From Aquicoccus porphyridii (GTDB lineage Bacteria > Pseudomonadota > Alphaproteobacteria > Rhodobacterales > Rhodobacteraceae), in assembly GCF_008369105.1 (NCBI RefSeq), contig NZ_VINQ01000002.1, positions 105,298 to 169,297 on the forward strand: a stretch of 64,000 bases of DNA. Reading direction: 5' to 3'. Positions 40,246 through 49,296 of this stretch are shown piece after piece. The position numbers were made by a program, and so were the translations under genes. Within the stretch, counting starts at the first letter, position 1, and every line of letters begins with the position of its first letter. The notes below the pieces were generated by a model. It searched no databases. It was not told the origin of the DNA and saw only the letters and a list, made by a program, of their open reading frames with translations.

Positions 40246-40380
40246 ATGGCGGACGGTGCGCGCCGGATCACCGGGCGGTGGCGTCCACATGACCTGCGAC
40301 GCACCACGCGCACGGAACCCAGCGCCCGCAAGGTGGGGCCGGATATAGCCCCGAGCGTCACCGGGCATGGGATGTGCGCC
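40246..40380 (+). pseudogene. Remnant of a tyrosine recombinase (phage integrase)
   Basis: The translation RWRPHDLRRTTRTEPSARK, followed by DIAPSVTGHGM, resembles the integrase box around the second catalytic arginine (H-x-LRRT) and the downstream GH. Only about 45 residues are recognisable and the rest is lost. It marks a past integration event beside the peptide-uptake cluster. Confidence 0.5.
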
Positions 40381-40440
40381 TGTCACGGATCGTGGCAGGG
40401 CATGACCCTGATTTCGAAGGGGCAAGGCGACACGCCGGCG

Positions 40441-40690
40441 CCGAGCTCGCACCTGCCGGCCTCGGCCATTGCGATGACGTCATCGTGCAAGTAGCGGATA
40501 GTGCCGCTGATCACTCACTGGCCCGGGACCACGTTGCAGGCCGAGCCCACACTGAAGGCCGTGATCGACAGAACCAGCGGTTTCAACAGCGGGGCGTTGC
40601 GGGTCGCTTCGAAGCCCAGTTCCGGGGGGCAGGTCGGGATGGATCTCGCTGAATTCGTTGGCGAAAGAGCCGATCCGGGGCATGACGCTC
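40441..40690 (-). pseudogene. Decayed M20-family amidohydrolase
   Basis: On the minus strand fragments read EIHPDLPP, then one base off ELGFEATRNAPLLKPLVLSITAFSVGSACNVVPGQ, a stop, and VISGTIRYLHDDVIAMAEAG. This joins the HPELGFE start of M20 peptidases to their dimerisation domain (SACNVVPG), with an internal deletion, a frameshift and a stop. It follows the dpp operon directly, where an active amidohydrolase would make sense. Confidence 0.65.
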
Positions 40691-40731
40691 ATGCGGTCGG
40701 GTCCGTCGTTGCGGGGCGACGGTTCGGCCAC

Positions 40732-41742
40732 CTACCCTACCTTGTCGAGCGCCGAGGCGCCCGTGATTTCGCGTTCCCTGACGTGGCAGGCCAGCCGGTG
40801 CCCCGGCGAGACCTCGATGGGGGCTGGCCGGATCGCGTCGCAGCCTTCCTCGCGGAGTGGACAGCGGGCGACGAAGGGGCAGCCGGCGGGCATCTCCATC
40901 GGGTTCGGCACGTCCCCCTGCAGCGGTCGCCCGGTCTTGGCACGTTCGGCCAGCGGGTCGGGGACCGGCACGGCGCTCAGCAACGCCTCGGTATAGGGAT
41001 GCAGCGGACGGGCGAAGAGGGCGTCGGTCGGCGCTTCCTCGACCACTGTGCCGAGATACATCACCGCGATCCGGTCCGCGATGTGACGGACCACGCTCAG
41101 GTCATGACTGATGAAGAGGTAGGAGAGACCAAGATCGCGCTGCAACCGCAAGAGCAGGTTCAGAACCTGGCTCTGGATCGACACGTCGAGGGCCGACACC
41201 GCCTCGTCGCAGATCACCACGCGCGGCTCCAGCGCCAGGGCGCGGGCGATCACCACACGCTGCCGCTGGCCGCCGGAAAGCTCGTTCGGATAGCGGTCGC
41301 GCTGGCCGGAGCGCAGACCAACGAGCTCCATCAGTTCGTCTACCCGCGCCCGGCGTTCGGCCTTGCCGACACCGTGGATCGCCAGCGGCTCGGCGATGGA
41401 CTGGCCGATGGTGCGCTTGGGATCGAGCGCCGAGACCGGGTCCTGGAACACAACCTGAAGGTCGCGCCAGAGCGCTTGCCGTGCCTTGCCTGTCAGAGCC
41501 GAGACATTCGTGCCATCAAAGAGGATCTCACCCTCGGTTACCGGGGCGAGGCCGAGGATCGCGTTGCCGGTGGTGGACTTGCCGCATCCGGACTCACCCA
41601 CGATGCCAAGCGTCTCACCCTCGTCGAGCGTGAAGTCGATGCCGTCGACGGCTCGGACCACCGGGGTCTTGCCAAACAGTTTGCCGGTCGCAACGGGAAA
41701 ATGGACCTTCAGACCCCGGACGGAAAGAAGCGGTTCGCTCAT
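40732..41742 (-). CDS. Peptide/oligopeptide ABC transporter ATP-binding protein, DppF-like
   Basis: A 336-residue ATPase. Walker A is GIVGESGCGKSTTGNAILGL near residue 60, the Q-loop VFQDPVSALDPKRTIGQSIAEPL, signature NELSGGQRQRVVIARALALEPRVVICDEAVSALDVS, and the C-terminal cluster GCPFVARCPLREEGCD with cysteines typical of the Opp/Dpp family. It overlaps the partner ATPase by four bases. It powers import through the DppBC permeases upstream. Confidence 0.93.
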   Translation of the reverse strand: MSEPLLSVRGLKVHFPVATGKLFGKTPVVRAVDGIDFTLDEGETLGIVGESGCGKSTTGNAILGLAPVTEGEILFDGTNVSALTGKARQALWRDLQVVFQDPVSALDPKRTIGQSIAEPLAIHGVGKAERRARVDELMELVGLRSGQRDRYPNELSGGQRQRVVIARALALEPRVVICDEAVSALDVSIQSQVLNLLLRLQRDLGLSYLFISHDLSVVRHIADRIAVMYLGTVVEEAPTDALFARPLHPYTEALLSAVPVPDPLAERAKTGRPLQGDVPNPMEMPAGCPFVARCPLREEGCDAIRPAPIEVSPGHRLACHVREREITGASALDKVG

Positions 41743-42719
41743 GCCAGGCCCTCCACCTTGTCGGAATGCCAGCAGGCGGTGACGTGATCGGTCCCTTCGC
41801 CGACCGCTTCCAGCGGCGGGCGGGTGGCACAGGCGTCCGAGGCCAGCGGGCAGCGGGTGCGAAAGCGGCAGCCTTCGGGCCAGGCAGAAACATCGGGGAC
41901 CATACCGCTGATCGAGAAGAGTTCAACCTTGCGCGGGCCGTCCATGCGCGGGATCGTCGCGAGCAGGAGCTTGGTGTAGGGGTGCCGGGGCGCCGCGAAG
42001 AGCTCATGCACCTCGGCCTGCTCGACAATCCGCCCGCCGTACATCACGCAGACCCGGTCTGCGACCGAGGCGACGACGCCCATGTCGTGGGTGATGATCA
42101 GGACCGAGGTGTCGGTCTCGTCCCGCAAGCGCCGCATCAGGTGCAGGATCTGCGCCTGGATCGTCACGTCGAGCGCGGTGGTCGGTTCGTCCGCGATAAG
42201 CAGACGTGGTTCCGCGATCAGGGCCGAGGCGATCATCACCCGCTGGCACATGCCACCGGACAACTCCGACGGCAGTTGTCGGGCCCGCTGCTCGGGCGCG
42301 GGAATGCCAACGTCGCGCAGCATCTCCACCGCGCGATCCCAGGCTTCGTCACTGGTTGCGCGGCCATGCACGATCAGGCTCTCGGCCACCTGAGCACCGA
42401 CACTCAGAAGCGGGTTGAGCGAGGCGATAGGTTCCTGGAAGATCATCGACAGGGACGTGCCGCGCAGCTTCTGCATCGCTGCATCGTTTCCGAGTTCCAG
42501 CGCCTGCCCCTCGAGCGTCGCGGTGCCACCGGTCTGGTGAACCGAGCCCGAGAGCAGGCCCATGATCGACAGCGCGGTCAGGCTCTTGCCCGAGCCACTT
42601 TCGCCGACGAGGGCCACTATCTCGCCCCGGCCGATGGAGAAATCGACGCCATCCACGACGGAGTGTTCGCCTACCCCGATGCTGAGATCGCGGATCTCGA
42701 GCGTTTGTGCCTCAGCCAT
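41739..42719 (-). CDS. Peptide/oligopeptide ABC transporter ATP-binding protein, DppD-like
   Basis: A 326-residue ATPase paired with the DppF-like one. Walker [26 protein letters not shown] near residue 35, signature [35 protein letters not shown], and the C-terminal [14 protein letters not shown] cysteine region. GGGGAG precedes the ATG at 42719, which overlaps the end of the gamma-glutamyltransferase gene by eight bases. An upstream start (42740) would add seven residues. Confidence 0.92.
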   Translation of the reverse strand: MAEAQTLEIRDLSIGVGEHSVVDGVDFSIGRGEIVALVGESGSGKSLTALSIMGLLSGSVHQTGGTATLEGQALELGNDAAMQKLRGTSLSMIFQEPIASLNPLLSVGAQVAESLIVHGRATSDEAWDRAVEMLRDVGIPAPEQRARQLPSELSGGMCQRVMIASALIAEPRLLIADEPTTALDVTIQAQILHLMRRLRDETDTSVLIITHDMGVVASVADRVCVMYGGRIVEQAEVHELFAAPRHPYTKLLLATIPRMDGPRKVELFSISGMVPDVSAWPEGCRFRTRCPLASDACATRPPLEAVGEGTDHVTACWHSDKVEGLA

Positions 42720-44286
42720 GGCGCTCCCCTTCGGCAACACAGGCGGTCCATGGGTTCACCGGGTGCGCCATGCCGGAATTCAGCCGGTCCCTTCGCGTGA
42801 CGGCAGAAGGTATGGCGAAGAGCACCGGGTGCAAGGAGTTCGCCCGGATCTCGACCGGGTAGGACCGGCTGACCGCCGCCGCCACGTCTGGCGCCGCAGC
42901 CTGGTCGACGACGATGGTGGGGCCCGATCCGTCGATGCGCGGGGCGTGGAACGCCTCCTCAAGCGACATGCCGCGGTCGAGCACGTAGCTGATCAGCTGG
43001 GCGATGCAAGGAAAGATCTGCCGTCCACCCGCTGCCCCGATCGCCATCGCCGGAGCGCCGTCGCGGCTGAGGATTGCGGGGCTCATGTTGGCCAGAGGCC
43101 GGGCGGCGGGGGCGATGCCGTTAGGGACGCCTTCCCGCGGGTCGAACCACATCATGCCGTTGTTCATCAGGATGCCGGTGCCGGGCAGAGTGACCTTCGA
43201 CCCAAAGCGCGACAGAAGTGTGTTGGTCAGCGCCACCATGTTGCCCTGTGCGTCCACGACCGAGACATGGCTGGTGCAGTCGCCATGCGCACCGGCATGG
43301 CCCATGGTCTTCAACCGGTCCTCGTAGGTGGTGCGGATGGCATTGGCATAGACCGCCGCCGCCTCGGCCTCGGAGGCGGCAAGTTTCAGCCCGGCTTCGA
43401 TGCGCGAAAGTGTCTCAAGCAGGCTCGGCCCACCGCCGAGGCCCGGCACGACCGAAACATCCATGTCACGGTATTGCCCGGTCCGGGCGTCGGCCCAGCG
43501 GGGCTGGAAGCTGGCAAGATCCTCGGCGTCGATCACCGAGCCGCCGTCCTGCAGGTCAGCGATGAGGCTTTGCGCCACCTCGCCCTCGTAGAAGTCCCGC
43601 GCGCCCGCGGTGGCCAGCCGCCGCAGCATCGCGGCCTTGGCCGTCATCGGCAGATAATCCACCTGCTTGCCGTTCGGCACCCGGCGCGGGCGGCCGTTAT
43701 CGAGGAAGAGCTTCGCCGACTCCGGGAACCGCGCCAGCCCCTGCGCATCGACAGCGAGGCAGAGCGACGTGAACCAATCGATCCGCATCCCGCGCTCGGC
43801 GATCTCGATAGCGGGGGCGAGCGCGTCGGCCCAGGACAACGTGCCGTGCTTTTCAAGAGCCGCGGCAAGGCCCGCGACGGCGCCGGGAACGCAGATCGAG
43901 GAATAGCCGATCAGGTTGCGATCATCCTCGACCGAGGGCCAGTCGAACCAGTCGCCATCACGCCCGCCAGCCAGCGGGTATTGCGAGCGATCCATGTTGC
44001 GGCTGGCGCGGACGTTGAAATCGAGCGTGTCGATGGTGCCGCCGTCGCCCGGCGCCCAGAGCATGAGCCCGCCGCCGCCAACCCCGCTGAGCCAGGGCTC
44101 GACCACCGAAAGCACCAGTGCGGCGACGACGGCGGCATCCATAGCGTTGCCGCCCGCCCCCAGCACCTTCGCGCCCGCCTCGGCGGCTTCGAAATGCTGG
44201 GTGGCGATCAGCCCGCGCGGGCTTTCGACCTGTTTCTTACTAACCGTCCAGGTCTCTTCGACGCGGTCGGTCACGTCCTGATCCAT
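42712..44286 (-). CDS. Gamma-glutamyltransferase family protein
   Basis: A 524-residue Ntn-hydrolase. These enzymes self-cleave before a threonine and then hydrolyse or transfer gamma-glutamyl groups, as in glutathione breakdown. The cleavage site is HGDCTSHVSVVDAQGNMVALTNTLLSRFGS, with Thr near residue 336, and GAAGGRQIFPCIAQ and PLANMSPAIL follow. Unlike secreted GGTs it has no signal peptide, so it would act in the cytoplasm on imported compounds. The start overlaps the upstream deacetylase stop by 16 bases. Substrate may be gamma-glutamyl peptides or cephalosporin-type acylamides. Confidence 0.9.
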   Translation of the reverse strand: MDQDVTDRVEETWTVSKKQVESPRGLIATQHFEAAEAGAKVLGAGGNAMDAAVVAALVLSVVEPWLSGVGGGGLMLWAPGDGGTIDTLDFNVRASRNMDRSQYPLAGGRDGDWFDWPSVEDDRNLIGYSSICVPGAVAGLAAALEKHGTLSWADALAPAIEIAERGMRIDWFTSLCLAVDAQGLARFPESAKLFLDNGRPRRVPNGKQVDYLPMTAKAAMLRRLATAGARDFYEGEVAQSLIADLQDGGSVIDAEDLASFQPRWADARTGQYRDMDVSVVPGLGGGPSLLETLSRIEAGLKLAASEAEAAAVYANAIRTTYEDRLKTMGHAGAHGDCTSHVSVVDAQGNMVALTNTLLSRFGSKVTLPGTGILMNNGMMWFDPREGVPNGIAPAARPLANMSPAILSRDGAPAMAIGAAGGRQIFPCIAQLISYVLDRGMSLEEAFHAPRIDGSGPTIVVDQAAAPDVAAAVSRSYPVEIRANSLHPVLFAIPSAVTRRDRLNSGMAHPVNPWTACVAEGERHG

Positions 44287-45155
44287 GCCGGGTGCTCCAA
44301 CAGGGTTGCGGGGATGTGAGAGGTGATCTGGTTCCGGTCCATCGCGTGAGCCGCGTGATGCGCAGCGATCTCGGCCACCGTCGCGACCCAGACGTCGCCC
44401 TTGTCGAGCACCCGCTCCAGCAGCGTCTCAAGCATAACGGGGCGCGCGCCACGGCCCGAGATCCAGTCGTGCACTGTCAGCATGAAGAGCGACCCGAAGC
44501 GATGGCTCGCCTCGAATTCCTCGGTCCACATGCCAAGGATCTCGGCGGTGCTGCGCGGAGCCGGATCTCCGCCACCGAGGAACTTGAAGAAGATTGCGTC
44601 GTCGGTGCCCCAGTTGACCGGCACCTCGACCACGCCATCCACGGTATGCGGCGTGTCGAGGCCCATGAGCGAGCTGTCGTAAAAGCCGTGGCGCTTCACC
44701 TCGGCCAGCATGTGCGGCGTCATTTCCCACGCGGGGGAGCGGAAGCCCTTGGGCTTCTCGCCGATCTGCTTCTGGAAGATTTCGAGGGACGACTCTAGCA
44801 CGCGGGAGAATTCCTCGTCCGAGACTTGGGCCACCAGCTCGTGGAAATACCCGTGCAGGCCGACCTCGTGACCGGCCTCGACAAGCGCGGGCAGCATCCA
44901 CGGATGCGCCTCGGCCACGGCGCCCGGGACATAGAAGCTGCCCTTCACTCCGAGGTTTTTCAGAATGTCGGCGATCCGCTGGATACCGACGCGCGGGCCG
45001 AAGTTGCGCTGTTCGAGATGCGACAGAAGCTGCGGCACCTCGTGGCGGTTGTTCCACATCCATGGCGAATGCGCGTCCACGTCCATCGTGAAACAGAAGG
45101 CCGAGGTCTTGCCCTCGGGCCAGGGATAGGGGGCGGGGAGATCGAGAGTGCTCAT
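44271..45155 (-). CDS. NodB-type polysaccharide deacetylase-family hydrolase (HpPgdA/PuuE-like)
   Basis: A 294-residue NodB-domain protein. The metal-site aspartates are in FCFTMDVDAHSPWMW near residue 25 and the two histidines in EVGLHGYFHELV near 105; FRSPAWEMTPHML and the late LTVHDWISGRG complete the set. The VDAHSPWM form is the HpPgdA/PuuE-type branch, whose members include cyclic imide hydrolases and allantoinase-like enzymes as well as sugar deacetylases. There is no signal peptide. In a peptide-uptake operon a C-N ring hydrolase is more plausible than peptidoglycan work, which is inference. Confidence 0.82.
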   Translation of the reverse strand: MSTLDLPAPYPWPEGKTSAFCFTMDVDAHSPWMWNNRHEVPQLLSHLEQRNFGPRVGIQRIADILKNLGVKGSFYVPGAVAEAHPWMLPALVEAGHEVGLHGYFHELVAQVSDEEFSRVLESSLEIFQKQIGEKPKGFRSPAWEMTPHMLAEVKRHGFYDSSLMGLDTPHTVDGVVEVPVNWGTDDAIFFKFLGGGDPAPRSTAEILGMWTEEFEASHRFGSLFMLTVHDWISGRGARPVMLETLLERVLDKGDVWVATVAEIAAHHAAHAMDRNQITSHIPATLLEHPAWIRT

Positions 45156-45940
45156 AGTGGGGCCTTCTTGTCTTGGTAGATGTCCATCGAACCGATCGAG
45201 TTGCCGCCGTCCACGGTCAGCGTTGCGCCGGTGACATAACTGGCGGCCTCGCTCGCGAGGTACATCGCGGCGGGCACCACGTCGTCGGGCGAGGACGCAC
45301 GACCGAGCGGCATGGAGGCGGTCACGCGCTTCACGTGCTCCTCGGGCAACGGGCTGGCGGTCGATCCGGCGGCAAAGCCCGGTTCCAGCGCGTTCACCCG
45401 GATGCCGTAGCGCGACAGCTCCAGCCCGTAGCCCTTGGTCAGCCGGTCCAGCGCGGTTTTCGACAAACTGTAGGGCGCGGCGGTCAAACGCATCTTGCGC
45501 GCGGCACCCGAGGAAATGTTGATGACGCTGCCCTTGCGTCCGGCCCGGATCATCTGGGTGGCGATGCCACGGGTCATGAGGTGCACGGCGCGCAGGTTGA
45601 TGTCGAGGATGCGGTCCCATTCCTCGGCGTCCGTATCCAGCAGAAAGCCCGAGGGATAGACGCCAGCATTGTTGATGAGCACGTCCGCCGCGCCCCAGCG
45701 CTGGCCCACCTCGGCCACCAGCGCGTCGATCGCACCGGCGTCGCGCAAGTCGCAGGCGAAGCCGAAGCTGCCTCCGGCCCCGACCTCGGTCGCCAAGGCG
45801 TCAAGCGCCGACTGGTCCATGTCGGTCAGGCAGAGCTTCGCGCCCGCCTTGCCGAAGCCTTCCGCCAACCATCGTCCGACCACTCCGAGCGCGCCCGTGA
45901 CGATCACGTGTTTGTCTTCAAATTCAGTTCCGAAATCCAT
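45152..45940 (-). CDS. Short-chain dehydrogenase/reductase of the peptide operon
   Basis: A 262-residue classical SDR. The NAD(P) loop is VIVTGALGVVGRWLAEGF (GxxGxxG form), NNAGVY is present, and the catalytic residues are in VINISSGAARKMRLTAAPYSLSKTAL. It ends with the common YVTGATLTVDGGNS. Stop and start overlap the deacetylase as ATGA. It should oxidise an alcohol or reduce a ketone derived from the imported compound; the substrate is unknown. Confidence 0.87.
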   Translation of the reverse strand: MDFGTEFEDKHVIVTGALGVVGRWLAEGFGKAGAKLCLTDMDQSALDALATEVGAGGSFGFACDLRDAGAIDALVAEVGQRWGAADVLINNAGVYPSGFLLDTDAEEWDRILDINLRAVHLMTRGIATQMIRAGRKGSVINISSGAARKMRLTAAPYSLSKTALDRLTKGYGLELSRYGIRVNALEPGFAAGSTASPLPEEHVKRVTASMPLGRASSPDDVVPAAMYLASEAASYVTGATLTVDGGNSIGSMDIYQDKKAPL

Positions 45941-45943
45941 GAC

Positions 45944-46810
45944 TTACCTTGACTTAGGGTTGAGGTAGGCGCTGAGTCGGTCACCGATCAGGTTCACCGA
46001 CAGCACGAGGAGGAAGAGGCAGAGCCCCGGGAAGGTCGCGATCCACCATGCGCTCGACACGTAGTTGCGCCCGACACTCAGCATCGCGCCCCAACTGGCC
46101 GTGGGGGGCTGTACGCCGAGCCCGAGGAACGACAGCCCGGCCTCGAAGAGGACCATCAGGCCGAATTCCAGCGTCGCCACCACCGCGAGCGGCGCGATGA
46201 TATTGGGCAGGATGTGCAGGAAGAGCACCCGGACCGGCCCCGCGCCCATGGCCTTCGCCAGACGAACATAGGGCTGGTTCGAGATCGCGAGGGTCTGACC
46301 ATAGGCGACACGGGCGTAGCGCGGCCAGCGTGTCAAGGCGAGCACCAGGACCACGTTCACGAAGCCTGGCCCCAGCACCGCGACCATGATGATGGCCAGC
46401 AGGATGGCCGGGATCGACAGGAAGATGTCGACAAAGCGCATCACCACGACCTCGACCCAGCCACCGCGATAGCCGGCGAGCATGCCCAGCGTGATGCCGA
46501 CGCAGCCCGACAGGATCACCGACAGGAAGGCGACCGAGAGCGAGACCCGCGCGCCATAGATCACCCGGCTCAGCAGGTCGCGGCCGAGCTCGTCCGAGCC
46601 CAGCACGTAATATACGTCCCGCGCCAGCGTCCCCGGTGGCTTCAACCGGCCCAGCAGGTTCTGGGTGTTGGGATCGTAGGGCGCGATCAGCGGCGCGAAG
46701 ATCGCGACGACGACCATGGTGGCGAGGATAGTGACGAAGACGCCCGCGGGGACGCCGCCGCCCGCCTGCGGCCAGAACATGCGGCGCCATGTGGCGGCAA
46801 CGGCGGTCAT
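45944..46810 (-). CDS. Peptide ABC transporter permease, DppC-like
   Basis: A 288-residue inner-membrane permease with about six membrane segments. It begins with a long cytoplasmic tail, then YPD-type LIAPYDPNTQNLLGRLKPPGTLARDVYYVLGSDELGRDLLSRVIYGARVS, the OppC-family signature. The EAA loop is YVRLAKAMGAGPVRVLFLHILPNIIAPL. It overlaps dppB by four bases and pairs with it. Confidence 0.93.
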   Translation of the reverse strand: MTAVAATWRRMFWPQAGGGVPAGVFVTILATMVVVAIFAPLIAPYDPNTQNLLGRLKPPGTLARDVYYVLGSDELGRDLLSRVIYGARVSLSVAFLSVILSGCVGITLGMLAGYRGGWVEVVVMRFVDIFLSIPAILLAIIMVAVLGPGFVNVVLVLALTRWPRYARVAYGQTLAISNQPYVRLAKAMGAGPVRVLFLHILPNIIAPLAVVATLEFGLMVLFEAGLSFLGLGVQPPTASWGAMLSVGRNYVSSAWWIATFPGLCLFLLVLSVNLIGDRLSAYLNPKSR

Positions 46811-47733
46811 GCTCGGCCTCCCTTGCGGATGCGCGGATCGACCACGCTGTAGAGGATGTCCGCCAGCAGGTTCACGCTGATCGTGACGAAGGCGCCCAGC
46901 AGGACAATGCCCTGCACCACGACAAAGTCGCGCGACTGCACGGATTGCACGGTCAACTGGCCGAGGCCGGGCCATGCAAAGACGGTTTCGACGATCACCG
47001 CACCTGCGAGGAGCTGTGAGATCTCGAGTGCGCTGATCGAGATCACCGGAATCAGCGAATTGCGGATCAGGTGCTTGCCGACCAGACGCCCGGTGCCGAC
47101 ACCGCGCGCGCGGGCCGAGCGGACGTAATCCTTGGACATTTCGTCAAGGATCGAGCTGCGGGCGATACGCGCGTAGGTTGCCATCGACAGCAGGCCGAGG
47201 GCGATCGAAGGCATGATCAGATGCGCGAAACTTCCCGAACCCGAGGGTGGCAGCCAGCCCAGCCAGACGCCGAAGATCATGATCATCAGGATGCCGCTCC
47301 AGAAGGTCGGCAGGCTCTGCGCGCCCAGCACCATCCCCATCAGCACATTGGTGACGGGATGCTTGCGCCAGATCGCCATGGCGAGACCCACGGGCAGGCC
47401 GACGACGAAGGCGACGAAGAGCGCGCCGGCAGCCAGTTGCAGCGTATAGGGCAGCCGCGAGGCGATGATCTCGGTGACGGGAATGTTCTGGACATAGGAG
47501 GTTCCGAAATCGAACCGCAGCATATCCCAGAGGTAGCTCACGTATTGCAGGACCAACGGCTGATCAAGGCCGAGCGACCGGCGCATGGCCTCGATATCCG
47601 CCTGTGTCGCGGTCTCGGGGACCAACAGGTAGGTGGGATCCCCGGTCAGGCGCTGGATAAAGAACACCAGCGTCATCACGCCGAAGATCGCCACGAACGC
47701 CTGACCCAGTCTTTGGAGTAGGAAGACCGACAT
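46807..47733 (-). CDS. Peptide ABC transporter permease, DppB-like
   Basis: A 308-residue permease with about six membrane segments. It has the DppB/OppB start (LQRLGQAFVAIFGVMTLVFFIQRLTGDP) and the EAA motif DYVRSARARGVGTGRLVGKHLIRNSLIPVI. It follows the first binding-protein gene after seven bases. Confidence 0.93.
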   Translation of the reverse strand: MSVFLLQRLGQAFVAIFGVMTLVFFIQRLTGDPTYLLVPETATQADIEAMRRSLGLDQPLVLQYVSYLWDMLRFDFGTSYVQNIPVTEIIASRLPYTLQLAAGALFVAFVVGLPVGLAMAIWRKHPVTNVLMGMVLGAQSLPTFWSGILMIMIFGVWLGWLPPSGSGSFAHLIMPSIALGLLSMATYARIARSSILDEMSKDYVRSARARGVGTGRLVGKHLIRNSLIPVISISALEISQLLAGAVIVETVFAWPGLGQLTVQSVQSRDFVVVQGIVLLGAFVTISVNLLADILYSVVDPRIRKGGRA

Positions 47734-47740
47734 GGGCCGC

Positions 47741-49231
47741 TTATTCGTTCCAGCTCATGCGGTTCAGGAACAGGCTCTCGTTCGCCGTCGGCGTCCATTC
47801 GAGCTTGTCCGACGCACCGTAGAGCGCCACCGCCTGGTAGAGCGGCAGGATGTAGGCGTTGTCATGCACGATCTTCTGCACTTCCGTGTAGGCCGCCATG
47901 CGGGCTTCCTCGTCGAGCGAGGTGCGCCCCTGTTCCAGCAGGCCGTCAAGCTCCGCATCGCTCACCCGGCTCCAACTGGAGGAGGAATGCAGGAGCGGGA
48001 ACTGGACACCGTCGACATCCTGGCACGCGCAGGACCAGCGACCGAAGCTGAGATACGGGCGTTCCGTCTTCTCGGGCGCGCGGGCCAGCTGCAGGTAGGT
48101 GCTCATATCGGTCATCGAGATCTCGACGTCGAAGCCCGCTTCGGTAAGCATCTGCTGGATCGCCTGCACGATGCGCTGGTCGAACACCGGCGAGGTGGCG
48201 AACTGCATCGGGATGTCGCCGGCACCGGTCTCCTCGACGATGCGCTTGGCTTTTTCGAGATCGTAGGGGGTCGCCTCGACACCCTCGACGTAACCAAAAT
48301 GCGAGGAGGTCGCCATCTGATCGACGACGATCTCACCCCCGGCAAGGATGCCCTGCACGATGCCCTCGCGGTCGATCGCCATGGTGGCAGCCTCGCGTAC
48401 CTGCGGATCGTCGAGCGGCGGACGCGTGGTGTTCATGCCCATGAAGGCCACCCGCTCCGTCGGTGCCGTCAGGACCTGCACGCCAGACTGACCTTCGAGT
48501 TGGCGGATGATGTCGCTGTCAATCGACACGATCAGGTCCGCCGTGCCTGCGCGCAGGTTGGCCACGCGGGTGGAGGCGTCCGGCACCGCGACGAAGGATG
48601 CGGTCTCGAACGGGCCGACATCGCCCCAGTAATCGTCGTTCCGCGTCAGCGTCACGTCGACGCCGCGTTTCCAGCTGGCGAGTTTGTAGGGGCCCGAGCC
48701 GACAGGTGCGGCGTTGAATGTCTCGTCCCCAATCTCCTCGACGACGTGCTTGGGAACCACAGACAGCTTCACCAGCTGTGCCAGCAGCACCGGGTAGGCA
48801 CCGTCGGTGGTCAGCGTGACCTCGTTCTCGCCGGTCACTTCCGCGCCGGTGATCTGGTTGAACTGACCCAGCTGTGGCGAGCCGAAATCGGGGTCCGTGA
48901 TCCGTTCGACGGAATAGACCACGTCTTCGGGCGTGAGCGGCGTGCCATCGTGGAAGGTGACGTCGTCGCGGATGTTCAGCACCATCTCGGTGTCCGAGAC
49001 CTGGTTCCACTCGGTCGCGATCTGCGGGACGATCTCACCCGTGTCGTCACGGGTGACAACGTTGTCGAAGATGTTGCGGTAGACGTAATAGCTGTCGGGG
49101 TTCCACTGCTGGTGCGGGTCCAGCGTCGACGGCTCGTTCACCAGGTTGACGGTGATGTCCTGCGCCATGACGGCCGGGGCGGACAACAGGGCTGCGGCGA
49201 TGACGATACCGCGGATGCTCGTGTGGATCAT
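47741..49231 (-). CDS. ABC transporter substrate-binding protein, family 5 (copy 1)
   Basis: A 496-residue periplasmic binding protein of the DppA/OppA (SBP_bac_5) family. The signal peptide MIHTSIRGIVIAAALLSAPAVMA is cleaved before QDITVNLVNE. The body contains PSTLDPHQQWNPDSYYVYRN, FHDGTPLTPEDVVYSVERI and VGSGPYKLASWKRG. Residues WSCACQDVDG, with two cysteines, are unusual for the family and shared with copy 2. Start ATG at 49231. It gives the transporter specificity; the ligand is not known. Confidence 0.9.
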   Translation of the reverse strand: MIHTSIRGIVIAAALLSAPAVMAQDITVNLVNEPSTLDPHQQWNPDSYYVYRNIFDNVVTRDDTGEIVPQIATEWNQVSDTEMVLNIRDDVTFHDGTPLTPEDVVYSVERITDPDFGSPQLGQFNQITGAEVTGENEVTLTTDGAYPVLLAQLVKLSVVPKHVVEEIGDETFNAAPVGSGPYKLASWKRGVDVTLTRNDDYWGDVGPFETASFVAVPDASTRVANLRAGTADLIVSIDSDIIRQLEGQSGVQVLTAPTERVAFMGMNTTRPPLDDPQVREAATMAIDREGIVQGILAGGEIVVDQMATSSHFGYVEGVEATPYDLEKAKRIVEETGAGDIPMQFATSPVFDQRIVQAIQQMLTEAGFDVEISMTDMSTYLQLARAPEKTERPYLSFGRWSCACQDVDGVQFPLLHSSSSWSRVSDAELDGLLEQGRTSLDEEARMAAYTEVQKIVHDNAYILPLYQAVALYGASDKLEWTPTANESLFLNRMSWNE

Positions 49232-49296
49232 GGTTCGATCCTTCCTTGAGAATTGAGGAATGCGGGGCCGCGCCTGTTGCGCGGCCCCACGGCTGG

